DNA of 29,850 bases from a virus. Position numbers and translations under genes: made by a program. Shown in pieces: positions 1 to 5,665 of the stretch (position 1 is its first letter; every line of letters starts with the position of its first letter). The notes beneath the pieces were generated by a model. It ran no database searches, had not been told where the DNA came from, and saw only the letters and a list, made by a program, of their open reading frames with translations. The stretch spans positions 1-29,850 of IMG/VR virus record IMGVR_UViG_3300027985_000945; one strand, written 5' to 3'.

Positions 1-207
1 AACACTTGGATTTATATTGAAATATGCAAGTGCTTGCTTCAGTTTCATTTCGTGATAATCGGAAAGAACCTTTTGGTGCTTCTCGTAAATCTCATAGAAT
101 TCATTATTTTCCAACGGCTTCTGTGGTTTATGGCATCTTTCACAAACACCTGAAAAGCAATTTGGATGTGGAACCGGGCAAGTGCAATAGTTACTAATTT
201 GATTCAT
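1..207 (-). CDS. Cys-rich protein, partial (runs off left edge)
   Basis: The frame is open from the ATG at 205-207 to base 1 (69 codons) with no stop, so the C-terminus is outside the window. Five cysteines lie in the first 25 residues (C8, C10, C17, C22, C25, with prolines and a histidine between), which suggests a small zinc-binding knuckle; the rest is charged and probably helical. It overlaps the end of the gene upstream by 14 bases. GGAGGAG ends about 7 bases before the ATG, a strong Shine-Dalgarno sequence that is exceptional here, where most starts have only AT-rich leaders. I do not recognise the family. Confidence 0.7.
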   Translation of the reverse strand, partial: MNQISNYCTCPVPHPNCFSGVCERCHKPQKPLENNEFYEIYEKHQKVLSDYHEMKLKQALAYFNINPSV

Positions 208-559
208 TTGTTTTCTCCTCCATTAGTTCAATTACTTTTAAGATTGCTTGTTCTTGAGAATCTTCACATATTAATTCGTTTCTATCTGAATTTACACACC
301 ACAATCTATTCTCAATTTTCTCAAATACTATAATAGGATAATATTCAGATAATTTATCTAATACAAACTGCCAAGCTTGCTGCCAAAGAGGTGCTCTTAG
401 AGTTTGCCCAATTCTCAATGTTTCTCTAAAGATATCCATTGCATTATCCATGATGATTAATTCTTTCCGATCAACCCCATAAATTGCTAAACATTCTTCT
501 CGAAATCCAAATTCTTTAAGCTTCAATGCAATTTCGTACGTTACAAATTGTTCTTTCAT
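194..559 (-). CDS. Hypothetical protein with APLWQQA motif
   Basis: A 121-residue protein. The segment around residues 5-20 (TYEIALKLKEFGF) and the APLWQQA segment at about residues 56-62, followed by a tryptophan/leucine-rich helix, resemble a small domain that recurs in Bacteroidales phages and prophages (usually APLWQQAF-W-REK). Its function is unknown to me. The acidic C-terminus ends in LMEEKTNESN. The gene lies between two other small genes, 6 bases after the 50-residue gene on its right, and its stop overlaps the next start. It supports a Bacteroidota host; no enzymatic motif is visible. Confidence 0.75.
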   Translation of the reverse strand: MKEQFVTYEIALKLKEFGFREECLAIYGVDRKELIIMDNAMDIFRETLRIGQTLRAPLWQQAWQFVLDKLSEYYPIIVFEKIENRLWCVNSDRNELICEDSQEQAILKVIELMEEKTNESN

Positions 560-565
560 TACGGT

Positions 566-718
566 TTACTTTTTGATTTTGATTACTTCCCCCTTTTGAT
601 TTAGGTACTTAACAGGCTTTGCATTTACTGCTGCCATACGGTCAGTATCTTTTTTCAATAGATCTATCTTTTCCTTGTCAGTTAGCTGTTGCTCATTGTA
701 AGAAATTGGTGACATCAT
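566..718 (-). CDS. Small hypothetical protein (50 aa)
   Basis: An open frame extends to 790, but that part overlaps the end of the neighbouring 123-residue gene. I place the start at the tandem ATG codons at 716-718 or 713-715, just after that gene's stop at 723. The product, starting MMSPISYNEQQ and ending in KGEVIKIKK, is lysine-rich and has no recognisable domain. It is supported by its position inside a compact string of co-oriented genes rather than by homology. Confidence 0.55.
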   Translation of the reverse strand: MMSPISYNEQQLTDKEKIDLLKKDTDRMAAVNAKPVKYLNQKGEVIKIKK

Positions 719-722
719 AGCT

Positions 723-1094
723 TTATTTATCGAATTCGATGAACATAAAATCCTGAATTGAGATATACTTCCGACGGAATTCCGGTTCATACATTAAATT
801 GTCAATACAACGCAAATTCAATCGGTAGAACTTAGTTCTTGATGAATCGAATATCTTATACAGTTGGTGCGGTTTAATGTTCATAAACGATTGCATGATG
901 TGCGAAGCAGCCGATTGTGCGTTCAAATCGTTTATTACCGCAGCATTTGGGATTGAACTATGTCGCTTGAACTTTATCAGCTCCTCTACGTCAATTTTAA
1001 ACACTTTTGCCGTACGTTCAAGAACCATCTTTACGTATTTACGAACATAGTAGTCGTCAATTGCAGAAAGCAATCTTTGGTCAACAGTTTCCAT
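723..1094 (-). CDS. DnaA domain IV-like DNA-binding protein (candidate)
   Basis: A 123-residue protein. From about residue 25 the layout resembles the C-terminal helix-turn-helix domain of DnaA: a helix ending in a VEEL-type motif (VFKIDVEELIKFKRHSSIPNA), a central helix, then HQLYKIFDSSRTKFYR in the place of the EIGR-FG-RDHSTV signature, then CIDNLMYEPEFRRKY, close to the usual terminal L-x-D-x-x-FR-x-KY. The signature is degenerate (SSRTKFYR rather than GRDHSTV) and there is no AAA+ domain. It may bind DNA as a small regulator or replication accessory factor. Family assignment is by eye only; an unrelated helical protein is possible. Confidence 0.6.
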   Translation of the reverse strand: METVDQRLLSAIDDYYVRKYVKMVLERTAKVFKIDVEELIKFKRHSSIPNAAVINDLNAQSAASHIMQSFMNIKPHQLYKIFDSSRTKFYRLNLRCIDNLMYEPEFRRKYISIQDFMFIEFDK

Positions 1095-1102
1095 TTTGTT
1101 AT

Positions 1103-1303
1103 TTATTTACGGTTTATTTTTCGTGATTGTTTAGCAGCCTTGGCACGTTTACGTGATTTACTCTGCTTTGGTGTCAATTGGCTTTTACACCGTTTGAACT
1201 TGCGTGGATCTAATCCCCCTCTTTGGTCGAAAAACTCTTCTACTTCTTTCATCACCTTTAGATCCCCTAATGGTAAATATTCGGTAAATTGCATTGGTGT
1301 CAT
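1103..1303 (-). CDS. Small basic hypothetical protein (66 aa)
   Basis: The N-terminal half is ordinary (MTPMQFTEYLPLGDLK). The C-terminal third is almost all Lys, Arg, Ser, Ala and Gln (about residues 35-66), a disordered basic tail of the kind seen in nucleic-acid-binding phage proteins. It lies 8 bases before the DnaA-like gene and 13 bases after the 41-residue membrane protein gene. Family not recognised. Confidence 0.6.
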   Translation of the reverse strand: MTPMQFTEYLPLGDLKVMKEVEEFFDQRGGLDPRKFKRCKSQLTPKQSKSRKRAKAAKQSRKINRK

Positions 1304-1316
1304 AGTGTTATATTCT

Positions 1317-1442
1317 TTAATATGCGTAATAAGGTAAATTCACTTGAGCATACCATACCATGAAGCAGATAACTGCTGCCAACACGGTAAGAACAGTTCC
1401 AATCAAAATATTGACTTTTTGGTTTAAAGTTAAATGTTTCAT
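1317..1442 (-). CDS. Single-pass membrane miniprotein (41 aa)
   Basis: Translating the minus strand from the ATG at 1440-1442 gives a complete 41-residue protein ending at the TAA at 1317-1319. After a short polar N-terminus (MKHLTLNQK) residues 10-31 form a continuous hydrophobic segment (VNILIGTVLTVLAAVICF then MVWYA), one transmembrane helix, followed by the short tail QVNLPYYAY. It fills an otherwise empty 157-base gap between the SprT-like gene and the small basic gene. Role unknown: an inner-membrane miniprotein; a holin or superinfection function is possible but not shown. Confidence 0.6.
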   Translation of the reverse strand: MKHLTLNQKVNILIGTVLTVLAAVICFMVWYAQVNLPYYAY

Positions 1443-1460
1443 GATTCTTACTTTTAATTG

Positions 1461-2024
1461 TTAATAATTCTGAACGATTTTGAATTTATATTTGTCATTG
1501 TAATGACTACAACATTTACCACAAGATTTGCTTCTTTTCGGCATTTTGTGTGCTGAAACTTCGTAACCACATTCCGGACAAATAAGTGTATATTTGCTTT
1601 TGGGTTTTACTACAGCTTCAGATGAATAACATCTATCACCGGAACATCCGATTGACGTTGCTATACGGTTCCACCGTGCTCCGTGAGAAGACCTTCCGAA
1701 AACTACTGCGTCCAACGCATGGGCTATTTCGTGAAGGATAGTGTCTTTTATTTGATCTCCGTTTTTAAGATTCATCTCACATAATGGTTGAGACAAAGAT
1801 ATGATCTTTTTACTCCAATTACAAAGACCGAATCTACGTTTAGCACTATCGTAGGTGAATCTCCAGCCAATTTCTTTCAAGTTAATCTCAACGCCCATCA
1901 CATCATAAGTTTCTTGTAACATGTGTTCTGCAGTGAACTTTACGTGGTTTAAATGCTTAAATTTCATTACAGTATCTTCCTTTTGGTTTTGTGTTACAGT
2001 ATTAATTATATCTTCTTGCGTCAT
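1461..2024 (-). CDS. SprT-like zinc metalloprotease
   Basis: A 187-residue SprT/Spartan-family protein. The zincin motif HEIAH is at residues 98-102 with the catalytic Glu at 99 and a likely third ligand at H114 (SSHGARW), followed by a zinc ribbon with C149-x2-C152 and C168-x2-C171. Spartan-type proteases degrade proteins crosslinked to DNA; bacterial and phage SprT proteins are less well understood. The ATG at 2022-2024 lies inside the preceding gene. An internal ATG at 1965-1967 gives MKFKHLNHVKF, matches the expected domain start, and has AAGGAAG a few bases upstream, so the protein may be 168 residues. Confidence 0.88.
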   Translation of the reverse strand: MTQEDIINTVTQNQKEDTVMKFKHLNHVKFTAEHMLQETYDVMGVEINLKEIGWRFTYDSAKRRFGLCNWSKKIISLSQPLCEMNLKNGDQIKDTILHEIAHALDAVVFGRSSHGARWNRIATSIGCSGDRCYSSEAVVKPKSKYTLICPECGYEVSAHKMPKRSKSCGKCCSHYNDKYKFKIVQNY

Positions 2025-2436
2025 GCATTAAGTCGTAAGCAGGATTCCGGAATAAATTTACAGAACCTTGGAATACGGTCTTTTTGTTTTTAATAGAATC
2101 CAAACGATATACCTCATAATGTTCATTTACCCGTTGGTTCGCTCCGAACGTTCCATTCTCAAGAATCACGTTATTTTCCAAAGCTTGAAGAACAACTTTA
2201 TGGTCTCCGTTAGTTGAAGTAAGTTTCTCGTGACGTTCGCAATTGTAAATCCATTCACCGCTATCAAACTGTTCAATACTACGAACCACTGTCAAACGGT
2301 AAAAATTACAGACTGGAATTGGGTTTTTGCTAACCTTATTTCTCTCCAGCTGACGACGTTCAATGATAAAAATTACATCACCTTGTTTAAGATCAGCTGC
2401 GCTGTAAATTCTTGTTTTTGCGATTTGAGTTTTCAT
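2002..2436 (-). CDS. Hypothetical protein (144 aa)
   Basis: No family recognised. The first half (LKQGDVIFIIERRQ, then FYRLTVVRSIEQ) has the alternating hydrophobic pattern of a small beta-barrel, and the C-terminal half has more beta-like strands (HYEVYRLDSI, TVFQGSVNLF). No catalytic motif or membrane segment is visible. The start follows ATTGTACCAAAATG, a leader like those of its neighbours. The 3' end overlaps the SprT-like gene by 23 bases. Confidence 0.65.
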   Translation of the reverse strand: MKTQIAKTRIYSAADLKQGDVIFIIERRQLERNKVSKNPIPVCNFYRLTVVRSIEQFDSGEWIYNCERHEKLTSTNGDHKVVLQALENNVILENGTFGANQRVNEHYEVYRLDSIKNKKTVFQGSVNLFRNPAYDLMHDARRYN

Positions 2437-2454
2437 TTTGGTACAATTTATTGG

Positions 2455-2823
2455 TTATCTTTCAATTCCATAGCATCCAGTTGATTTTTTCAACTTGAAA
2501 GATGCATTTTTACTTTTATTTACACCAGTAACAAGAGCATTCAGTTTGTTTTTCTTCCCTGAAAGATTGTAACAAGTTAAATTTTGTTCTCCAAATATTT
2601 CGATCATTAATTTTCTGTTAGCAACAAATTCATCTGATATTCTTTTGTATTCTTCTGCTCTATCAGTTGTCATCACATTAGGAACGTAAAGATCAGCCAT
2701 TTCTTTTCCCAAAGTTTCATCTTTGTTTATTAATACTTTTGCTTTTGCAACTTCTAGGCTATCTCCATTAATAATGTTTTCCATTATTGCTTCTGATTCT
2801 TCTGGTGACCAAATATTTTTCAT
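2455..2823 (-). CDS. Hypothetical protein (122 aa)
   Basis: A mostly helical, charged protein: MKNIWSPEESEAIMENI at the start, a central helix (RAEEYKRISDEFVANRKLM), and a basic C-terminus (LKKSTGCYGIER). The opening WSPEESEAI looks like the start of a Myb/SANT-type helix (W-x-x-E-E), but no second or third helix with the usual tryptophans follows, so I do not call it one. The leader is CTGTAACAAAATG. Second gene of the operon downstream of the promoter at 3027-3034. Confidence 0.65.
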   Translation of the reverse strand: MKNIWSPEESEAIMENIINGDSLEVAKAKVLINKDETLGKEMADLYVPNVMTTDRAEEYKRISDEFVANRKLMIEIFGEQNLTCYNLSGKKNKLNALVTGVNKSKNASFKLKKSTGCYGIER

Positions 2824-2841
2824 TTTGTTACAGTTTAATGG

Positions 2842-3003
2842 TTAAAATTTATCGTTGCGGCATTCTTTGTGAAGTTTTGTCAAATGTGCTTCAACTTCTT
2901 TTTTGATTTCGCTTTCTTTTTTACTTGAGTTAGCTGCTTGGTAAAAACCTTTTGCTGATTGCTCCATTAAAGCTTGAATCCGTGGGTCGATAAATTTTTT
3001 CAT
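2842..3003 (-). CDS. Small charged hypothetical protein (53 aa)
   Basis: Complete small gene from the ATG at 3001-3003 to the TAA at 2842-2844. The product (MKKFIDPRIQALMEQSAKGF to KLHKECRNDKF) is almost wholly helical and rich in Lys and Glu, with no domain I recognise. It is the first gene after a Bacteroides-type -7 box and the terminator, and its AT-rich leader resembles the other starts in the window. The spacing on both sides supports it as real. Confidence 0.65.
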   Translation of the reverse strand: MKKFIDPRIQALMEQSAKGFYQAANSSKKESEIKKEVEAHLTKLHKECRNDKF

Positions 3004-3026
3004 TTTGTTTTGTTTTAATTACACTA

Positions 3027-3058
3027 CAAAGATATGAGACTTTTCTGGAATATAAAAA
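3027..3058 (-). promoter_or_regulatory. Bacteroides-type promoter candidate for the 2842-3003 gene
   Basis: On the minus strand TATCTTTG (3027-3034) matches the Bacteroidota -7 consensus TAnnTTTG, followed by TAGTGTAAT. Nineteen bases upstream lies a T-run (3054-3058) instead of TTTG. The same 8-mer, the same 3' flank and the same spacing to a T-run recur at 23506-23537. It lies between an intrinsic terminator and a gene start, as expected for a new transcription unit. Confidence 0.6.
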
Positions 3059-3100
3059 TATATTTGGAATTATTTTTAAATTATTTTTACATATGTGCAT

Positions 3101-3135
3101 AAAAAACCCTGCAACCATTTGTGGCTACAGGGTTT
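3101..3135 (-). terminator. Intrinsic terminator
   Basis: On the minus strand AAACCCTG (3128-3135) pairs perfectly with CAGGGTTT (3104-3111); an inner CCA/TGG pair extends the stem around a four-base loop, and six T residues run from the end of the stem (3101-3106). It ends the transcription unit whose last gene stops at 3172, and a fresh promoter follows at 3027-3058. No other terminator of this quality was seen in the window. Confidence 0.85.
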
Positions 3136-3171
3136 GCATGAAAGAAATAAAAATTACCGACCCCTTATATT

Positions 3172-3495
3172 TTACGCTGAAACTATCATATATTTTGTTC
3201 TGGAACCAAATATCAATGTCAATTTTGGAGTTGAATCCAATCTTGCCTCCAATGATCCCCGGTCAACTAATGCAATAGGTGTAATCATTATATTGTTGAT
3301 AGGATAACCGTGAATTCGGTTCTCATGAATGTGATTAGACGGATTATACATGTTAGTGCTTTCCGCAAGGAAGAAGTCAAACCCACCTTTCATATTCTCA
3401 ACAATGAATACTGGTTTTTCCCAAAGCTTACTTACCAGCAGTGCCCGGTCATAGTAATTAATACCATTTTCTTCGAATTGTTTTTCTCCAATCAT
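3172..3495 (-). CDS. Hypothetical protein (107 aa)
   Basis: Last gene before the terminator. It begins MIGEKQFEENGINYYDRALL and ends with TKYMIVSA; the middle (KPVFIVENMKGGFDFFLAES) suggests a small alpha/beta fold. No catalytic motif, membrane segment or cysteine pattern is visible. Its ATG overlaps the stop of the preceding zinc-ribbon gene (ATGA at 3492-3495), which indicates translational coupling. Function unknown. Confidence 0.65.
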   Translation of the reverse strand: MIGEKQFEENGINYYDRALLVSKLWEKPVFIVENMKGGFDFFLAESTNMYNPSNHIHENRIHGYPINNIMITPIALVDRGSLEARLDSTPKLTLIFGSRTKYMIVSA

Positions 3496-3806
3496 AATTC
3501 ACCTCTCGTCATTCGTTTATTGTCTTCAATTATTTTCTTTTTGTAGTTGGCAAGATCCCCCTTGTCAGTTTTCTTGAAGTGATCCATACTTCGCTTTTTG
3601 ATCATACGCTTTTTATCTGTGTCACTTAATGATTCAAATCGTAGCAATCCACCGTATGTTTTAATACCAACAACCTTTAATTTACCACCGCATTCGTCAC
3701 AAACAAATGAATCAATTTCTTCGTCTGTTCCATTCACTTCAATGTTCTTGAATTTTTCAGAACATTCTCCATTTATGCAAAAGCAATTGAATGTCTTGTA
3801 TGCCAT
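3492..3806 (-). CDS. Zinc-ribbon hypothetical protein (104 aa)
   Basis: The first 40 residues hold the likely metal site: C8-x-C10, C15, and C36-x2-C39 (CDECGGKL), a two-knuckle zinc ribbon. The rest is a lysine-rich helical tail (about residues 60-104). Similar short Cys4-type proteins occur in many phages as unannotated genes. It may bind nucleic acid, but nothing beyond the ribbon and the charge supports this. It overlaps the next gene by 4 bases. Confidence 0.7.
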   Translation of the reverse strand: MAYKTFNCFCINGECSEKFKNIEVNGTDEEIDSFVCDECGGKLKVVGIKTYGGLLRFESLSDTDKKRMIKKRSMDHFKKTDKGDLANYKKKIIEDNKRMTRGEL

Positions 3807-3807
3807 A

Positions 3808-4359
3808 TTAATTGAAGAATTTTAGTTCATTATTGCAGAATAGTAATGCTTCTGATTTACGTCTTGCTAGCAGCCCCGGTAGAACCTTAAATCCTGCATA
3901 TTTCCATTTAAGGAATTCGTCCCGGATTAAATCACACATGTAATCATTCTCAATAGTCTTGAGCAACGTTGAATTACGCAAAGCATTTGTTCCAAGATTG
4001 TAAGCGAATGACACAAGTGCATCGAATTCATTCTGTGTTGCCACTGCTTCAATTGTATTTACGTACTTCTCAAAACGCTCCAAATCTTCTTCAAGCAGAG
4101 CATCTGCTTCCTCTTGAGTGATTGTTATGTAGTAAGGATAAATCTCTTGTAGCCGTTTAAATCCTTCAATACCACGTAACCAACTCCCATCAATGTCTTT
4201 CAGTGCATGACCCCAACCAATTGTCCAAATCCCTGCCGGGCATAGTTTAGGTTGGAGACCTATTTCTATTAGGTCTCCATCATGCAATCCCTCGTAGTGC
4301 TTGATAATTTCAAGCCCGTTACTACTTGTTTTTCTTTCCTTCACCATACTTGTAATCAA
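3808..4359 (-). CDS. Endolysin, T4-type lysozyme (GH24)
   Basis: A 183-residue muramidase that would cleave the MurNAc-GlcNAc bond of peptidoglycan at lysis. The GH24 signature is clear: HYEG with catalytic Glu23, CPAGIWTIGWGHAL at residues 40-53 with the conserved Thr46, VSFAYNLG in the middle, and GLLARRKSEALLF near the C-terminus. There is no signal peptide or N-terminal anchor, so it probably needs a holin, not identified here. The ATG at 4357-4359 lies inside the preceding gene; a second ATG at residue 5 is an alternative. It is in a replication operon, away from structural genes. Confidence 0.93.
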   Translation of the reverse strand: MITSMVKERKTSSNGLEIIKHYEGLHDGDLIEIGLQPKLCPAGIWTIGWGHALKDIDGSWLRGIEGFKRLQEIYPYYITITQEEADALLEEDLERFEKYVNTIEAVATQNEFDALVSFAYNLGTNALRNSTLLKTIENDYMCDLIRDEFLKWKYAGFKVLPGLLARRKSEALLFCNNELKFFN

Positions 4360-4507
4360 TGTAACGATCGTCGATCAAGTTATAAATGCCATAAGAATCT
4401 TCATCTTTTAGATGTTGATTACACTCTTTGAATCGTTCGTAACTCATGTTAGGAGACCAACGATACCCCATAGAAACTTCCTGCAGCTCTTTTTTAGTAA
4501 GATACAT
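4322..4507 (-). CDS. Hypothetical protein (61 aa)
   Basis: A small polar protein starting MYLTKKELQEVSMGYRW with many Tyr, Asp and Lys residues and no membrane segment. It precedes and overlaps the endolysin gene by 38 bases, and has an AT-rich leader after the resolvase gene. It is not long enough or hydrophobic enough to be a holin. No family recognised. Confidence 0.55.
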   Translation of the reverse strand: MYLTKKELQEVSMGYRWSPNMSYERFKECNQHLKDEDSYGIYNLIDDRYIDYKYGEGKKNK

Positions 4508-4545
4508 ACATTAAAATTAATTCGTAAATATTCTAGTTAATTAAC

Positions 4546-5049
4546 TCAAAATTTTCTTCGACAATATTCTGCCATTAAAATGCCATCAGCATCACCATGC
4601 TTGTCAATCAATTCAGTGTGTACGGGGAATAACCTTTTCCCAATCGCTTTTGAATCTGTTTTCAATTGGTCGCCCTTTGATCCCTTAGGTAATAATTCTC
4701 TTTGCCATTCCTTTGAATCAATGTAAGCATGCGGGATACCTAAATCTTCAATGATAACTAATGTAGCTTCCAGTGCCCTCAATGCAGAAACTGAAGCTTG
4801 GAATCGTGTTGGATTCACCATTGGTCGTTCTATTAAACACATGCAAGATTCAACTTCTTCCTTTTCCCTTAGCAAAGCAAGATTGTCCCTCAGAACCTTT
4901 GAATTGACCCGTGAAATGTTTGCTTTCTTTTTGGTGTAGCTCTGTTCTTTTTTAACCGGAGTATGAAAGAACCAACTCTGATTATTTAAGATAACACCAA
5001 TTGTCCCGGTGACACCGTTGTCAATGCCTATGTAAAGTTTATTCTCCAT
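4546..5049 (-). CDS. RuvC-like Holliday junction resolvase
   Basis: A 167-residue RNase H-fold endonuclease. The first strand carries YIGIDNG with acidic D10, the second acid lies in CLIERP (E74), and the C-terminal helix holds HGDADG (D153, D155), as in RuvC and the phage/poxvirus resolvases. The region QASVSALRALEATLVII matches the RuvC substrate-facing helix. It would cleave four-way junctions made during recombination-dependent replication or before packaging. It shares an operon with Rad50, Mre11, RecA and the SSB candidate. RuvC class is secure; the exact DNA substrate is not. Confidence 0.85.
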   Translation of the reverse strand: MENKLYIGIDNGVTGTIGVILNNQSWFFHTPVKKEQSYTKKKANISRVNSKVLRDNLALLREKEEVESCMCLIERPMVNPTRFQASVSALRALEATLVIIEDLGIPHAYIDSKEWQRELLPKGSKGDQLKTDSKAIGKRLFPVHTELIDKHGDADGILMAEYCRRKF

Positions 5050-5290
5050 CGTTCATGCAATCTTTCAGCCAATCATTTAATTGGATCTGTTCGTTGATTG
5101 AACTAAGATGCTGTTCTTCTAACCATTCAAGATATAGTGACGGCTTGCTTTCAGCACTCATTCCTGTTTCGTTTCTGAATTTCAAATACAAATCTGTTTT
5201 TGTGTATGGCATAATTTTATTTTTTAATTTGTTTTTACATTGAGTCTCAACTCTGTCAATAAAATCTTCAGCATCCAAATAGTATTTCAT
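5039..5290 (-). CDS. Hypothetical protein (83 aa)
   Basis: I place the start at the ATG at 5288-5290, which overlaps the stop of the HAD gene as ATGA; a longer frame up to 5317 would lie inside that gene. The product (MKYYLDAEDFIDRVETQ onward) is helical, acidic at the C-terminus (LNDWLKDCMNDGE), and has no motif I recognise. It overlaps the resolvase start by 11 bases and so is probably translationally coupled on both sides. Confidence 0.65.
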   Translation of the reverse strand: MKYYLDAEDFIDRVETQCKNKLKNKIMPYTKTDLYLKFRNETGMSAESKPSLYLEWLEEQHLSSINEQIQLNDWLKDCMNDGE

Positions 5291-5664
5291 AGTAACCCCT
5301 TCCCCCATAGTAGCCACGTTGTCCTGTCCCAGTCAACGTAAGGTCTGTTACTGAAAGTTGGATCGTATTTCAACGGAATTCCTAAAGCACGATCATCAAT
5401 GTATAATTCCCCGTAAGCTTTTGGGGAATCTGTCCACTCAGATTGAGTAGGATAGTGATTTATCCCGTAAAGGTCAATCCCATTTTTAGTGAACCAATTC
5501 ACTGCATCGTCAAGCTCTGGTCCATTTTTACGCATAGTATTCAAGATAAGTTTGTTCCCCTTACTCACCAACATTTTTAATACATTTACTGCACCTATGT
5601 CCTTACCCACCTTTGGGTGTTCATGTGTTACACACGTTCCGTCAAAATCAATACAAATAACCAT
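5287..5664 (-). CDS. HAD-superfamily phosphatase-like hydrolase
   Basis: A compact 125-residue HAD protein. The nucleophile motif DFDGT is at residues 6-10 (D6, D8), and YIDDRALG at about residue 88 supplies the acidic motif IV. An asparagine/threonine segment (LILNTMR) fits motif II. There is little room for a cap domain, so a small or macromolecular phosphate substrate is likely. Short HAD genes next to recombination and nucleotide genes are common in phages of Bacteroidota; the substrate cannot be read from the sequence. It starts one base after the stop of the Rad50-like gene. Confidence 0.8.
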   Translation of the reverse strand: MVICIDFDGTCVTHEHPKVGKDIGAVNVLKMLVSKGNKLILNTMRKNGPELDDAVNWFTKNGIDLYGINHYPTQSEWTDSPKAYGELYIDDRALGIPLKYDPTFSNRPYVDWDRTTWLLWGKGLL

Positions 5665-5665
5665 A

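Noticed and set aside
2455-2823. Myb/SANT domain in the 122-residue protein
   Set aside because: Only the opening WSPEESEAI resembles it; the following tryptophans and helix spacing are missing.
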